The notes under the pieces are model-generated. The model had not been told where the DNA came from. It did not search any database and saw only the letters and a list, made by a program, of their open reading frames with translations. 38,044 nucleotides of DNA. It comes from Gammaproteobacteria bacterium (GTDB lineage: Bacteria; Pseudomonadota; Gammaproteobacteria; Steroidobacterales; Steroidobacteraceae). The stretch spans positions 1 to 38,044 of the forward strand of contig SCUD01000060.1 of assembly GCA_004297335.1 (NCBI GenBank), read 5' to 3'. This document shows positions 1-9,173 of this stretch, in pieces; position 1 is the first letter of the stretch; each line of letters begins with the position of its first letter. The translations under genes and the position numbers were made by a program.

Positions 1-918
1 GCCGGTCTCGGCGGCCGCTTCCTCGAACCAGGGGCGGTATGCGGGCAGCGTCCGGCGCACATCCTCGACGAAGGCCGCGGCATCGATGCGATCCACACGG
101 GCCATGGTCCGATCATGGCGGGCCAGGATGCTGGCCAGGCGGCCGTCGCCGGCCAGGCCGTCGAAGTAGCGCTGGACGAAGGCCAGCAGCTCGTGGCTGC
201 GCGGCCCGAGGGCCCAGGCGATCTCCTCGGACTCGAGGAGCGTGAAGGCGGGCCGCAGTTCCGGATGGAAATACCGGCCCAGCGCGAATTCGCTCGAGTC
301 GGCGATGGTCAGGTCGATGGCACCGCCAGCGACCCGTGCGAGCAGGTCGAGCTGGTCGACGTTATCCAGTTCGGTCCATTGGAGCCCCGGCACCGTGGCG
401 GCCAGTCTTGCCAGGCTCGCGGCGTGGGTGGAGCCGCGGATGACCGCGATGCGCCGGCCGGCGAGCTCCGCCGGTCCCGCCGGCAGCGGGCCACGCACGT
501 GTCCGATCACATGCTGGCTGATGCGGCGATAGACCGGGCCGAACAACCCGGTCGCCCGGCGCGGTTCGTTCGCGACAATGCCGGCCGCCGCGATATGGGA
601 GCGATTGCTGAGCACGTCCTCGAGTGCGGCCGTGCCTGACGGTAGCACCCGCAGTTCCAGCCGGACGCCGAGAGCGCGGGCGAAGCCCACCGCCAGTTCG
701 TATTCCGGGCCGTCCGGGCCGGCGGCGCCCTCGAAATAGGCGGTCGGACTGTTGCGCGTAGCCACTTTCAGCGCGCCCAGCTCGCGGATCTGCACGAGCA
801 GGCCGGGCGGCGACGAGCAGGTGCCGATCATCAGCGCCACGAGGACGACGGCCGGGAAGCCAAGACGGCGGCGGACGGTCCCTCGCGGTCCGCCGGACTG
901 CGCGGTCTGCGACTCCAT
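1..918 (-). CDS. mltF: Membrane-bound lytic murein transglycosylase F (partial, 3' end missing)
   Basis: The minus strand is open from an ATG at 918 to the window edge (306 codons, no stop), so the C-terminus is missing. The protein starts with a basic segment, then a hydrophobic stretch ending in IGTCSS that could be a weak lipobox. A periplasmic solute-binding domain (SBP_bac_3 type) follows, with GALKVATRNSPTAYFEG near residue 45 and IAVIRGSTHA near 155. The last visible residues, with RIDAAAFVEDVRRTLPAY then PWFEEAAAETG, match the linker just before the lysozyme-like catalytic domain of MltF, which would continue outside. Family role: MltF cleaves peptidoglycan glycan strands at the outer membrane, and the solute-binding-like domain is thought to modulate it. 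The catalytic Glu cannot be checked. The gene is divergent from tRNA-Ser; a TATTCT box lies 6 bases before the ATG. Confidence 0.88.
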   Translation of the reverse strand, partial: MESQTAQSGGPRGTVRRRLGFPAVVLVALMIGTCSSPPGLLVQIRELGALKVATRNSPTAYFEGAAGPDGPEYELAVGFARALGVRLELRVLPSGTAALEDVLSNRSHIAAAGIVANEPRRATGLFGPVYRRISQHVIGHVRGPLPAGPAELAGRRIAVIRGSTHAASLARLAATVPGLQWTELDNVDQLDLLARVAGGAIDLTIADSSEFALGRYFHPELRPAFTLLESEEIAWALGPRSHELLAFVQRYFDGLAGDGRLASILARHDRTMARVDRIDAAAFVEDVRRTLPAYRPWFEEAAAETG

Positions 919-923
919 TGATG

Positions 924-930
924 TAGAATA
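924..930. promoter_or_regulatory. Possible -10 elements between mltF and tRNA-Ser
   Basis: The short palindromic stretch GTAGAATAC around 923-931 reads TAGAAT on the plus strand (toward tRNA-Ser) and TATTCT on the minus strand (toward mltF). It is the only AT-rich patch in the divergent gap. I see no convincing -35 hexamer at 16-18 bases on either side, so this is a weak inference from position and composition. Confidence 0.3.
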
Positions 931-974
931 CAGGCTCCGGACCGGGCCGCCACGACGGCCGTCCGGAAAACCTC

Positions 975-1066
975 GGAGAGGTACCGAAGCGGTCATAACG
1001 GCACCGACTCGAAATCGGTTGGGGGCATTACGCTCCACGTGGGTTCGAATCCCACCCTCTCCGCCA
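975..1066 (+). tRNA. tRNA-Ser (anticodon CGA)
   Basis: A complete class II tRNA of 92 nt with encoded CCA. The acceptor arm GGAGAGG (975-981) pairs perfectly with CCTCTCC (1056-1062), followed by discriminator G 1063 and CCA 1064-1066. The anticodon stem ACCGA/TCGGT (1003-1007 with 1015-1019) encloses loop CTCGAAA, giving anticodon CGA at 1010-1012, which reads the serine codon UCG. The long variable arm (from about 1020) and the T arm with GTGGG-TTCGAAT-CCCAC are intact. Class II shape and discriminator G agree with serine. Confidence 0.97.
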
Positions 1067-1071
1067 GTCTG

Positions 1072-1104
1072 GTGCCGGTGTTACCGAAACCGTAACACCG
1101 GCAC
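1072..1104 (+). terminator. Strong hairpin after tRNA-Ser, possible terminator
   Basis: A perfect 13-bp inverted repeat: GTGCCGGTGTTAC (1072-1084) and GTAACACCGGCAC (1092-1104) with a 7-nt loop. It begins 6 bases after the tRNA CCA end and lies before the SRP RNA, a natural place to stop or process the tRNA transcript. The 3' side lacks a real T-run (TGTTGGG follows), so intrinsic termination is plausible but not assured. A processing or stabilising role is an alternative. Confidence 0.5.
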
Positions 1105-1143
1105 TGTTGGGCGTTGTACGATTCCAAGGTCGGAGTCATCGAT

Positions 1144-1255
<112 letters not shown>

Positions 1256-1308
1256 TCCACCGGCATGGCAACCGGCAGCTCGGTAGCGGAGACGCGGCGG
1301 CCCATGGC

Positions 1309-2889
1309 ATGAGTTATCTCGTACTTGCACGCAAGTGGCGGCCACGCAGCTTCGCCGAGCTGGTCGGTCAGGAACACGTGCAGCAGGCCCTGGTCAACGC
1401 GCTGGATTCAAACCGGGTCCACCATGCCTTCCTGTTCACGGGCACCCGCGGCGTCGGCAAGACCACTATCGCGCGGATTCTCGCCCGCTCGCTGAATTGC
1501 GAGCAGGGCGTTAGCTCGCGTCCTTGTGGAGCCTGCGCCGCCTGTCGCGAGATCGACGAGGGCCGCTTCGTCGACCTGATTGAAGTCGACGCCGCCTCGC
1601 GCACCAAGGTCGACGACACCCGCGAGCTGCTCGACAACGTCCAGTATTCGCCGACCCGCGGCCGCTACAAGGTGTACCTCATCGACGAGGTGCACATGCT
1701 GTCGAACCACTCCTTCAATGCGCTGCTGAAGACGCTCGAGGAGCCACCACCGCACGTCAAGTTCCTGCTCGCGACCACCGATCCGCAGAAACTGCCGGTC
1801 ACGGTGCTGTCACGCTGCCTGCAGTTCAACCTCAAGCGCCTGCCGGCGGCGCTGATCGCTGGCCGCCTGCAGCAGATTCTCACCGCCGAGGGTGTCGAGT
1901 CGGAGCCGGGCGCGATCAGTCTGCTGGCGCGTGCGGCCGATGGCAGCCTGCGCGACGCGCTGTCCCTGCTCGACCAGATGCTCGCGTTTGGTGCCGGCCG
2001 GGTCACCGAGGCCGAGACCCGCCGGATGCTCGGCACGGTCGATCGCGCCCATGTCATCCGGCTCGTGGAGTGCCTGGCAGAGGGCGATGCCCGCGGCCTG
2101 CTGGAGGCCATCGCTGCCGCGGACGAGTTCGCGCCGGACTATGCGCAGCTGCTCGATGAGCTGGCTGCGGTACTGCAGAAGGTCGCGCTGCGCCAGGCCG
2201 TGCCGGACCTGCCTGAGGACGAGGTCTACGCCGGCGACCTGCTGCCGCGCCTGGCCGCGAGGATGGATTCCGAGACCGTCCAGCTCGGCTATCAGATCGC
2301 GATTCTCGGTCGCCGCGACCTGCCGCTGGCGCCCGGCCCGCGGATCGGCATGGAGATGACGCTGCTGCGGATGCTGGCGTTCCGTCCCGTCACCGGTGAT
2401 GAGCGTCCCGTGGTGACGGCGCCGGCGCGGCCCGGCCGTACGGTGAGCGCAGCGCCGCCAGCGCCCGCGGCTGCCGGGGCGCCGGCAGCCACCGCAGCGC
2501 CCTCGGTGCAATGCGAGGATTGGCCCGGGATCGTCGCCCAGCTCGAGCTGCAGGGGGCCGCGCGGCAGCTGGCGACGAATTGCGAGCTCATCTCCCGGGA
2601 GGGCCAGCGATTCCGCCTGCGCCTCGACGCCCGCGCCGAATCGCTGCGGACCCGGCAGCAGGAGGAGCGTTTCCGGCAGGCGCTGTCCCGGGTCACCGGC
2701 TCGGCGGTTACCCTGGAATTCGAAGTCAGCGCGGAGCCGGGGGACACACCCGCGCGCCGCGAGGAGCAGGCCCGCGACCAGCGGCTCGAGCAGGCCCGCC
2801 TGGCCCTGGAGAGCGACCCGACGGTACGCGTGCTGCGCGACCGTTTCGGGGCCGTGATCCAGCCAGATTCGATCAAGCCGGTCGGGTAG
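1309..2889 (+). CDS. dnaX: DNA polymerase III subunit tau (gamma/tau)
   Basis: Clamp-loader ATPase of the replicative polymerase, 526 aa. The start is fixed by the family N-terminus [15 protein letters not shown]. Visible elements: Walker [10 protein letters not shown] (45-53), zinc-binding cysteines C64, C73, C76 and C79, Walker B LIDEVHM (124-130), and the SRC sensor motif (168-170). A Pro/Ala-rich linker runs from about 370 to 403, then a C-terminal domain to 526 that in tau contacts the polymerase alpha subunit. E. coli tau is 643 aa, so the DnaB-binding and linker region is short here. I see no A-rich slippery heptamer, so production of a shorter gamma form by -1 frameshifting as in E. 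coli is not supported. It heads dnaX-ybaB-recR, with only 10 bases to ybaB. Confidence 0.97.
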   Translation: MSYLVLARKWRPRSFAELVGQEHVQQALVNALDSNRVHHAFLFTGTRGVGKTTIARILARSLNCEQGVSSRPCGACAACREIDEGRFVDLIEVDAASRTKVDDTRELLDNVQYSPTRGRYKVYLIDEVHMLSNHSFNALLKTLEEPPPHVKFLLATTDPQKLPVTVLSRCLQFNLKRLPAALIAGRLQQILTAEGVESEPGAISLLARAADGSLRDALSLLDQMLAFGAGRVTEAETRRMLGTVDRAHVIRLVECLAEGDARGLLEAIAAADEFAPDYAQLLDELAAVLQKVALRQAVPDLPEDEVYAGDLLPRLAARMDSETVQLGYQIAILGRRDLPLAPGPRIGMEMTLLRMLAFRPVTGDERPVVTAPARPGRTVSAAPPAPAAAGAPAATAAPSVQCEDWPGIVAQLELQGAARQLATNCELISREGQRFRLRLDARAESLRTRQQEERFRQALSRVTGSAVTLEFEVSAEPGDTPARREEQARDQRLEQARLALESDPTVRVLRDRFGAVIQPDSIKPVG

Positions 2890-2899
2890 AATAGAGCTC

Positions 2900-3223
2900 G
2901 TGAAAGGCAACATCGCAAACCTGATGCGCCAGGCGCAGCAGCTGCAGGCCAACGTGCAGAAGGCGCAGGAGCAGCTCGGCTCACTCGAGGTCACCGGCGA
3001 GGCCGGCGGCGGTATGGTCCGGGTGGTCATGAACGGCCGCCATGAGGTGCGCCGCGTGCAGATCGATCCGGCCGTGGCTGGCGACGACCGCGAGATGCTC
3101 GAGGATCTCATCGCCGCTGCCTGCAACGACGCGGTGCGCCGGGTCGCGGCGGCCGCGCAGCAGCACATGAGCGAGGCGATGGGTGGCATGCAGCTGCCGC
3201 CGGGCATGAAGCTGCCGCTCTGA
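2900..3223 (+). CDS. ybaB: YbaB/EbfC nucleoid-associated protein
   Basis: A 107-aa DNA-binding protein of the YbaB/EbfC family. It begins with a GTG codon, giving the family N-terminus [17 protein letters not shown] central beta-sheet region with [18 protein letters not shown] (about 35-52) is the family hallmark, and [17 protein letters not shown] follows. The protein dimerises into a tweezer shape and binds DNA with loose specificity. It lies 10 bases after dnaX and 10 bases before recR, the conserved dnaX-ybaB-recR order. A TAGAAT box (2887-2892) overlaps the dnaX stop and lies 7 bases before the GTG, so a second, nearly leaderless transcript is possible. The C-terminus is Met/Pro-rich. 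Confidence 0.96.
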   Translation: MKGNIANLMRQAQQLQANVQKAQEQLGSLEVTGEAGGGMVRVVMNGRHEVRRVQIDPAVAGDDREMLEDLIAAACNDAVRRVAAAAQQHMSEAMGGMQLPPGMKLPL

Positions 3224-3233
3224 CCGTCCCGCC

Positions 3234-3833
3234 GTGAAATACTCGCCGGGCCTGGCACGATTGATCGAGGCCCTGCGCGTGCTGCCGGGCGTCGGGCCGA
3301 AGTCGGCGCAGCGCATGGCGTTCCACCTGCTCGAGCGCAACCGCGAAGGCGGCCGGGCCTTGGCGCGCGCGCTCGTCGAGGCGACCGACCGGGTCGGGCA
3401 CTGCCGGCGCTGCCGCATGCTTACCGACAACGAGCTGTGCGAGACCTGCACGGCGCCCCGTCGTGACGCCACCGTGCTGTGCGTCGTCGAGTCACCCGCT
3501 GACGTCGTGGCAATCGAGGCGTCGGGCGGCTATCGCGGCCGTTACTTCGTGCTGATGGGGCACCTGTCGCCACTGGACGGCATCGGGCCCGAACAGCTGG
3601 GCCTGCGCGAACTCGAGGCGCTGCTCGAGCAGGGTGAGGTGCGCGAGGTCATCCTGGCGACCAACCCGACGGTCGAGGGCGAGGCAACCGCGCATTTCAT
3701 CGGCGAGCTGGTGCTGCGCCGTGGCCTCCGGGCCTCGCGCATCGCACACGGCGTGCCGGTCGGCGGCGAACTGGAATACGTGGATGGCGGCACGCTGGCC
3801 CACGCGCTCGCGGGCCGCCAGGTCATCTCCTGA
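3234..3833 (+). CDS. recR: Recombination mediator protein RecR
   Basis: A 199-aa RecFOR component that helps load RecA onto SSB-coated single-stranded gaps. From a GTG start it shows the N-terminal helix-hairpin-helix ([17 protein letters not shown], 17-33), a C4 zinc finger (C57, C60, C69, C72) and a Toprim domain starting at [12 protein letters not shown] (about 85-96). The final TLAHALAGR segment is typical of the C-terminal ring-forming region. Length matches the family (about 200 aa). It is the last gene of the dnaX-ybaB-recR run and overlaps the end of the convergent rsgA gene by 11 bases (3823-3833), leaving no room for a separate intrinsic terminator. Confidence 0.97.
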   Translation: MKYSPGLARLIEALRVLPGVGPKSAQRMAFHLLERNREGGRALARALVEATDRVGHCRRCRMLTDNELCETCTAPRRDATVLCVVESPADVVAIEASGGYRGRYFVLMGHLSPLDGIGPEQLGLRELEALLEQGEVREVILATNPTVEGEATAHFIGELVLRRGLRASRIAHGVPVGGELEYVDGGTLAHALAGRQVIS

Positions 3834-4767
3834 AGCGCGGCGACCCCGGCCGGGCCAATTGCTCCGCGAGGCCAAGCAGCTCGCGGTAGCTCGCGAGGCG
3901 CCGTGCATCGATCCGGCCGTCGGCGGCCGCGGCGGCCACCGCGCAGCCGGGTTCGTGCAGATGGCGGCAGTCGGCAAAGCGACAGCTGGCCGCTGCCGCG
4001 ATCTCGCGGAAGCCATGCTCAATCTCGCGCGGCGCCGGCAGCGGTGGTGCGAAGTCCCGGACGCCGGGCGAGTCGATCAGCTCGCCGCCCCCGGGCAGGT
4101 GATACAGCGTGGAGGCCGTGGTCGTATGGCGGCCTGCCGATGCAGCCTCCGAGATCTCGCGCACGACGGCCTCGACACCGGGCACCAGCCGATTGGTGAG
4201 CGAGCTCTTGCCGACCCCCGATTGACCGACCAGCACGCTGGTCTCGCCGGCAAGCCGGGCGGCGAGCTCACTCACCCCGCCCTCACCATCGCGGCTCGCG
4301 CGCACGACCGGATAGCCGGCCGCTCTGTAGGTCGCGGTGGCGGCCGCCAGCAGTGCTGGTGCATCCGGCAGGTCGAACTTGTTGACGACGACGCAGGCCC
4401 GGAGGCCGGCCCACTCGGCCGCAGCCAGGTAGCGGTCGCAGAGGCCGAAGTCGGCCGCGGGCCGCGGGGCCAGCACCGCGACGAGCTGGCTCAGGTTGGC
4501 GGCGACGGGTTCCGCCGCACCGCGCAGGTTCAGGCGTGCGAGCTCCGTCGTGCGTGGCAGCACCGCCGTAATCGTGCCGCCGCCGCCTTCGGTCTCGCCC
4601 GCGGTCCAGCGCACGCGGTCGCCGCAGACAACCGCGTGCCGCCGGCCCGCCAGTCGGCACCGTATGCGCTCCCGGTCCTCGTTCTCGACGACCGCATCGC
4701 GCCCGTGCGCGGCCACGACGCGGCCGGCCTGATCGTGCTGTCGCGACGGACCGGTGGAGGAGGACAT
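3823..4767 (-). CDS. rsgA: Small ribosomal subunit biogenesis GTPase RsgA
   Basis: A circularly permuted GTPase of 314 aa acting in late 30S maturation. The permuted order is visible: G4 VVNKFDLP first, then G1 P-loop GQSGVGKSS, then G3 DSPGVRDF. The C-terminal zinc finger follows the C-x5-C-x-H-x4-C layout in [14 protein letters not shown]. The N-terminal OB-fold region ([16 protein letters not shown] and what follows) binds the 30S subunit. I place the start at the ATG at 4767 ([10 protein letters not shown]). The upstream in-frame ATG at 4809 would overlap the start of the divergent orn gene and adds residues without family similarity. The rsgA/orn divergent pairing is usual in Gammaproteobacteria. 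Confidence 0.95.
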   Translation of the reverse strand: MSSSTGPSRQHDQAGRVVAAHGRDAVVENEDRERIRCRLAGRRHAVVCGDRVRWTAGETEGGGGTITAVLPRTTELARLNLRGAAEPVAANLSQLVAVLAPRPAADFGLCDRYLAAAEWAGLRACVVVNKFDLPDAPALLAAATATYRAAGYPVVRASRDGEGGVSELAARLAGETSVLVGQSGVGKSSLTNRLVPGVEAVVREISEAASAGRHTTTASTLYHLPGGGELIDSPGVRDFAPPLPAPREIEHGFREIAAAASCRFADCRHLHEPGCAVAAAAADGRIDARRLASYRELLGLAEQLARPGSPRFRR

Positions 4768-4807
4768 GGGCGGGCGCAGACTAGCCTCTGCTAAGATCGG
4801 CGGCAAC

Positions 4808-5371
4808 ATGAGCCGCGCCGACCGCCTGATCTGGATCGACCTGGAGATGACCGGCCTGGTGCCGGAGTCGGACCGGATCCTCGAGATTGCGACCGTCGTG
4901 ACCGATGCGGATCTCGAGCTGATTGCCGCAGGGCCGGTCCTCGCCGTGCATCAGCCTGAGGCCTTGCTCGCCGGGATGGACGAGTGGAACACGCGCACGC
5001 ACGGCGCCTCGGGACTCGTGGACCGGGTGCGCGCCAGTGCGCTCGACGAGGCGGCGGCGGAGCGCCTGACGCTTGCGTTCCTGGCGCAGCACGTGGACGC
5101 CGGCGCCTCGCCGATGTGCGGCAACAGTATCTGCCAGGACCGCCGCTTTCTCGCGCGCTGGATGCCGGCGCTCGAGCGCCATTTCCACTACCGCAATCTC
5201 GACGTCTCGACGCTGAAGGAGCTGGCGCGTCGCTGGGCGCCGGCGGTGCTGGCCGGCATCGAGAAGGAGTCGAAGCACACCGCGCTGGCGGACGTGTTCG
5301 AGTCCATCGAGGAACTGCGGCATTACCGGCGCCTGCTGTTTGCCGCACCCTGGAACGTGCCGGCCGCCTGA
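4808..5371 (+). CDS. orn: Oligoribonuclease
   Basis: A 3'-5' exoribonuclease of the DEDD family that degrades 2-5 nt RNAs and pGpG, finishing mRNA decay and cyclic-di-GMP turnover. It has 187 aa against 181 in E. coli. Exo [10 protein letters not shown] carries D11 and E13, Exo II lies in [12 protein letters not shown], and Exo III is [12 protein letters not shown] near residues 155-165 with the catalytic His and Asp. The start is the ATG at 4808 ([14 protein letters not shown]). An upstream in-frame ATG at 4754 adds 18 unrelated residues and would overlap rsgA. A TAAGAT box (4792-4797) lies 10 bases before the ATG, so the leader would be very short. Confidence 0.97.
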   Translation: MSRADRLIWIDLEMTGLVPESDRILEIATVVTDADLELIAAGPVLAVHQPEALLAGMDEWNTRTHGASGLVDRVRASALDEAAAERLTLAFLAQHVDAGASPMCGNSICQDRRFLARWMPALERHFHYRNLDVSTLKELARRWAPAVLAGIEKESKHTALADVFESIEELRHYRRLLFAAPWNVPAA

Positions 5372-5384
5372 ACGGGGCCGGGTG

Positions 5385-7772
5385 TCACGAGCGGTTGGCG
5401 AGGAACAGCCAGGTCTCGACGACGGTATCGGGATTCAGCGACAGGCTGTCGATGCCCTGGTCGACCAGCCAGCGTGCCAGGTCGGGGTGGTCCGAGGGTC
5501 CCTGGCCGCAGATGCCGATGTACTTGCCGGCCTTGCGGCAGGCCGCGATCGCCATGGCCAGCAGCGCCTTGACCGCATCATCGCGCTCGTCGAACAGGCC
5601 GGCGACGATTGCGGAGTCCCGGTCGAGCCCGAGGGTCAGCTGCGTCAGGTCGTTCGAGCCGATCGACATGCCGTCGAAGTGCTCCAGGTAGCGCTCCGCG
5701 AGCAGCGCGTTGGTCGGCAGCTCGCACATCATGATGACCTCGAGCCCGTCCACGCCGCGCTTCAGGCCGTTGGCGGCCAGCAGCTCCACGACGCGCCGGC
5801 CCTCGTCCACGGTGCGCACGAATGGCACCATGACCTTGACGTTGCCGAGGCCCATCTCCGAGCGCACGCGCAGCAGCGCGCGGCACTCGAGCTCGAAGCA
5901 AGGCCGGAAACCCGGATCGACGTAGCGCGAGGCGCCACGGAAGCCGAGCATCGGGTTTTCCTCGTGTGGCTCGTAGTTCTTGCCGCCGACCAGGTTCGCG
6001 TATTCATTCGACTTGAAGTCCGACAGGCGCACGATCACCGGCTGCGGTGCGAAGGCCGCGGCGATGCAGGCGATGCCCTCGGCCAGCCGGCCGACGAAGA
6101 ATTCGACCGGGTCGGTGTAGCCGGCCATCTGCCGGCGCACCTGCTCGCGCAGTACCGGATCGAGCCGCTCGTATTCCAGCAGCGCCCGCGGGTGCACGCC
6201 GATCATCCGGTTGATGATGAACTCGAGCCGTGCGAGGCCCACGCCCTGGTGCGGAATTGCGGCGAAATCGAAGGCGCGGTCCGGATTGCCGACGTTCATC
6301 ATGATACGGACCGGTGCCGGCGGCAGCGCGTCGAGCTCGATCTGCCGCTGTTCGAAGTCGAGTCGGCCCTCGTAGACGACACCGGTGTCGCCCTCGGCGC
6401 AGGACACGGTGACCGGCTGGCCATCGGCAATGGCGCTGGTGGCATCGCCGCAGCCAACCACGGCCGGAATGCCGAGCTCGCGCGCGATGATGGCCGCATG
6501 GCAGGTGCGGCCGCCGCGATTGGTCACGATTGCCGCGGCCCGCTTCATCACCGGCTCCCAGTCCGGGTCGGTCATGTCCGAGACCAGCACGTCGCCGGCC
6601 TGCACGCGGGCCATGTCACGGGCACCGGTGATGACCCGTGCGGTGCCGGCCCCGATGCGCTGGCCGATCGCGCGTCCGCGGGCCAGCGCCCGGGAGCGGT
6701 CCTTCAGCGCAAAGCGCAGGATCGAACGGCCGGTGCCGCGGCTCTGCACCGTTTCCGGCCGCGCCTGCAGCACGTACAACTCGCCAGTCGTGCCGTCCCG
6801 GCCCCACTCGATGTCCATCGGGCAGCCGTAGTGGTCCTCGATCAACAGGGCCTGCCGGGCGAGCGCCAGGACGTCCGCGTCCGCCAGGCAGAAGCGCTCG
6901 CGGTCCTGCGGCGGGACGTCGACCGTGTCGGTGCGCCGTTCTGCGGCCGGATCGGCCGCATAGATCATCTTCGCGGACTTGGCACCGAGATTGCGGCGGA
7001 TGATGGCGGCACGGCCGGCGCGCAGCGCCGGCTTGTAGACGTAGAACTCGTCCGGGTTCACCGCGCCCTGTACCACCATCTCGCCGAGCCCCCAGGAAGC
7101 GGTGATGAAGACGACGTCACGGAACCCGGATTCGGTATCGAGCGTGAACATCACGCCGCTCGAGCCGCGGTCGCTGCGGACCATGTGCTGCACGCCGACC
7201 GAGATTGCGACGTCCTCGTGCCGGAAGCCCTGGTGGACGCGATAGGCGATGGCGCGGTCGTTGAACAGCGATGCGTACACCTCGTGCATCCTGGCCAGCA
7301 CATCGTCGGCACCGCGCACGTTCAGGAAGGTCTCCTGCTGGCCGGCGAATGACGCACCGGGCAGGTCCTCGGCGGTGGCCGAGGAGCGCACGGCAACTGC
7401 GGAGCCGGGGTCGGCCAGCAGCCGCGTGAGAGCCTCCCGCACTTCCTGCTGCAGGCGCGGCTGGAATGGCGTCTCGAGGATCCAGCGCCGGATCTGCGCG
7501 CCGGTCTGCGCCAGGCGGGTGACGTCGTCGACGTCGAGGGCGGCGAGCGCGGCGTGGATCCGCCCGGCGAGGCCGTTCTGCGCGAGGAAGTCCCGATAGG
7601 CCCGGGCCGTGGTCGCGAATCCGCCCGGGACCCGCACCCCGGCCGCGGCCAGCTGGCTGATCATCTCGCCGAGCGAGGCGTTCTTGCCACCGACCGCGGC
7701 GATGTCGCCGATGCCGATCTGTTCGAAGGGAACTGTGTAGTCCGTCACGTGCACACTCCGCGGCTCCTGCAC
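5385..7772 (-). CDS. ppsA: Phosphoenolpyruvate synthase (pyruvate, water dikinase)
   Basis: Makes PEP from pyruvate, ATP and water, the gluconeogenic step, in the cytoplasm. 795 aa, the usual length. Domains in order: N-terminal ATP-grasp region ([11 protein letters not shown] near 28-38, [19 protein letters not shown] near 128-146), the mobile phosphohistidine domain with GGRTCHAAI (catalytic H425), and a C-terminal TIM barrel with SIGSNDLTQ and the conserved [10 protein letters not shown]. The ATG at 7772 is used; a GTG eight codons in (VTDYTVPFE) is an equally plausible start by family comparison. It is divergent from ppsR across 57 bases. PpsR-type proteins inactivate and reactivate PpsA by phosphorylating and dephosphorylating a threonine next to the catalytic His, here probably T423 in GRTCH. 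Confidence 0.97.
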   Translation of the reverse strand: MQEPRSVHVTDYTVPFEQIGIGDIAAVGGKNASLGEMISQLAAAGVRVPGGFATTARAYRDFLAQNGLAGRIHAALAALDVDDVTRLAQTGAQIRRWILETPFQPRLQQEVREALTRLLADPGSAVAVRSSATAEDLPGASFAGQQETFLNVRGADDVLARMHEVYASLFNDRAIAYRVHQGFRHEDVAISVGVQHMVRSDRGSSGVMFTLDTESGFRDVVFITASWGLGEMVVQGAVNPDEFYVYKPALRAGRAAIIRRNLGAKSAKMIYAADPAAERRTDTVDVPPQDRERFCLADADVLALARQALLIEDHYGCPMDIEWGRDGTTGELYVLQARPETVQSRGTGRSILRFALKDRSRALARGRAIGQRIGAGTARVITGARDMARVQAGDVLVSDMTDPDWEPVMKRAAAIVTNRGGRTCHAAIIARELGIPAVVGCGDATSAIADGQPVTVSCAEGDTGVVYEGRLDFEQRQIELDALPPAPVRIMMNVGNPDRAFDFAAIPHQGVGLARLEFIINRMIGVHPRALLEYERLDPVLREQVRRQMAGYTDPVEFFVGRLAEGIACIAAAFAPQPVIVRLSDFKSNEYANLVGGKNYEPHEENPMLGFRGASRYVDPGFRPCFELECRALLRVRSEMGLGNVKVMVPFVRTVDEGRRVVELLAANGLKRGVDGLEVIMMCELPTNALLAERYLEHFDGMSIGSNDLTQLTLGLDRDSAIVAGLFDERDDAVKALLAMAIAACRKAGKYIGICGQGPSDHPDLARWLVDQGIDSLSLNPDTVVETWLFLANRS

Positions 7773-7829
7773 CTGCTACGATCACGCCACCTGCGGCTCC
7801 GGCCCGCGCAGCACCCGGCAGAGGCGGCG

Positions 7830-8657
7830 ATGAAACAACGGCGAACCGTCTTCTTCGTGTCCGACCAGACCGGCGTGACCGCCGAAACGATGGGCCACAG
7901 CCTGCTGACGCAGTTCGACAGTCTGGAGTTCAGTCCAGTCACTCTGCCATTCATCTCCAGCGTTGACAAGGCGCGCGACGCTGTCAACCGGATCAATCTC
8001 GCGGCGCAGGAGCAGGGTGCGCGGCCGGTGGTGTTCGCCACCTTCGTGGACGCCGAGGTCCGTGATGTGGTACGCACGGCGCGCTGCCTGTTCCTGGACT
8101 TCTTCGATGCCTTCCTCGGCCCGCTCGAGCGCGAGTTCGCCGAACTCTCGACCCATGCGCTGGGACGGGCGCACGGGGTCACTGACATCCGGGCCTACGC
8201 GCTGCGCATCAATGCCACGAATTTTGCGCTGGCCAATGACGACGGCGCGCACACCCACGACTACGAGCGCGCCGACCTGATCCTGCTCGGTGTCTCGCGT
8301 TCCGGCAAGACGCCGACCTGCGTCTACATGGCCATGCAGTACGGTACCTTCGCCGCGAACTATCCGCTGACCGACGAGGACCTGCTGGACGGGCGCCTGC
8401 CGCCGGCGGTCGCGCCGTTCCGGGCCCGGCTGTTCGGGCTGACCATCGCGCCGGATCGCCTGCAGCAGATCCGCCAGGAGCGGCGCCCCGACAGCCGCTA
8501 CGCCTCGCTGCAGCAGTGTGACTGGGAGGTGCGGACTGCGGAACGGATGTTCGCGAAGGAAGGCGTGCCGTTTCTCGATACGACGGAGTGCTCGATCGAG
8601 GAGATCGCCGCGCGGGTGCTGGAAAGACTGGGAATTCCGCGGCGCGTGCGGCCGTGA
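7830..8657 (+). CDS. ppsR: PEP synthetase regulatory protein (bifunctional kinase/pyrophosphorylase)
   Basis: A 275-aa DUF299 protein that uses ADP to phosphorylate, and phosphate to dephosphorylate, PEP synthase, switching gluconeogenesis off and on. The N-terminus MKQRRTVFFVSDQTGVTAET and the P-loop GVSRSGKTP (154-162) are family signatures; the end, EIAARVLERLGI, fits too. The reading frame is open far upstream, but this ATG at 7830 matches the family start and lies just outside ppsA. Divergent placement next to its target ppsA is typical. The promoter region must fit in the 57-base gap or inside ppsA; no clear -35/-10 pair was found. Confidence 0.96.
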   Translation: MKQRRTVFFVSDQTGVTAETMGHSLLTQFDSLEFSPVTLPFISSVDKARDAVNRINLAAQEQGARPVVFATFVDAEVRDVVRTARCLFLDFFDAFLGPLEREFAELSTHALGRAHGVTDIRAYALRINATNFALANDDGAHTHDYERADLILLGVSRSGKTPTCVYMAMQYGTFAANYPLTDEDLLDGRLPPAVAPFRARLFGLTIAPDRLQQIRQERRPDSRYASLQQCDWEVRTAERMFAKEGVPFLDTTECSIEEIAARVLERLGIPRRVRP

Positions 8658-8725
8658 CGGATTCGTGAACAGCCGCACGGTTCCGGCGGGAATCCAGCGG
8701 ATATTCGTGTGATATAGTCAAATCC

Positions 8726-9157
8726 ATGTTGTCGGACCAACTCTGTGCGACTTCCTGGCGGGCCCGGCCGCGCTCGTTCGTCAGCCTGATGACGCTGTAC
8801 GAGAGCAACTACATCCGCCTGGGCTGGGTGATTCCGGACCTGCCGCACTTGCCGGCGACGGCCGTCGCGATGGTGCCGGGCGAGCCGCCGCTCGAGGCCT
8901 CGGTGCGCGAGCGCAGCCGGTACACGACGACACTGGAGCTGTCCTGCCTGTTCCTCGAGGCCGGCGGGCTCGCGCGTGATCCGCGCCTCGCCATTCGCGT
9001 CTACCATGATGCGCGGCTCGTGGAGGCCTGCGCGGCAGCCGGTGGCGACACTGGCACGCAGGCCGGCGACAGTCGCTGGAGCAGCAACATGCTGCTGAAC
9101 AAGTGGCTCGAGTACTGCGCGGATCGCGGCTATCGCTTCGCGCTGGCGCCAGCCTGA
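8726..9157 (+). CDS. DUF1249 family protein (YqiB-like)
   Basis: A 143-aa protein of the DUF1249/YqiB family. Matching features are the N-terminal FVSLMTLYESNYIRL, the central RSRYTTTLELSCLF, the LAIRVYHDARLVEA segment, and the C-terminal SSNMLLNKWLEYCADRGYRF. The function is unknown; in E. coli yqiB lies near cpdA and nudF, a context not repeated here. No signal peptide or membrane segment is seen, so it is probably cytoplasmic. The ATG at 8726 is preceded by TATAGT at 8713-8718, leaving 7 bases, so the transcript may be leaderless; no Shine-Dalgarno-like sequence is visible. The coiled-coil gene follows 16 bases downstream and may be co-transcribed. Confidence 0.85.
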   Translation: MLSDQLCATSWRARPRSFVSLMTLYESNYIRLGWVIPDLPHLPATAVAMVPGEPPLEASVRERSRYTTTLELSCLFLEAGGLARDPRLAIRVYHDARLVEACAAAGGDTGTQAGDSRWSSNMLLNKWLEYCADRGYRFALAPA

Positions 9158-9173
9158 GCGGAGCGCCGCACCG

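Noticed and set aside
1810-3258. 482-codon minus-strand open frame across dnaX, ybaB and recR
   Set aside because: Arg/Gln/Ala-rich, no family features, lies wholly antisense to three well-recognised genes; a shadow of G+C-rich codon use.
4768-4809. Upstream ATG start for rsgA at 4809
   Set aside because: Overlaps the orn start codon and adds 14 residues without family similarity; ATG at 4767 is better.
5340-7352. 670-codon plus-strand open frame inside ppsA
   Set aside because: Antisense to the ppsA coding sequence, composition of an out-of-frame translation (His/Asp/Arg-rich), no start context.
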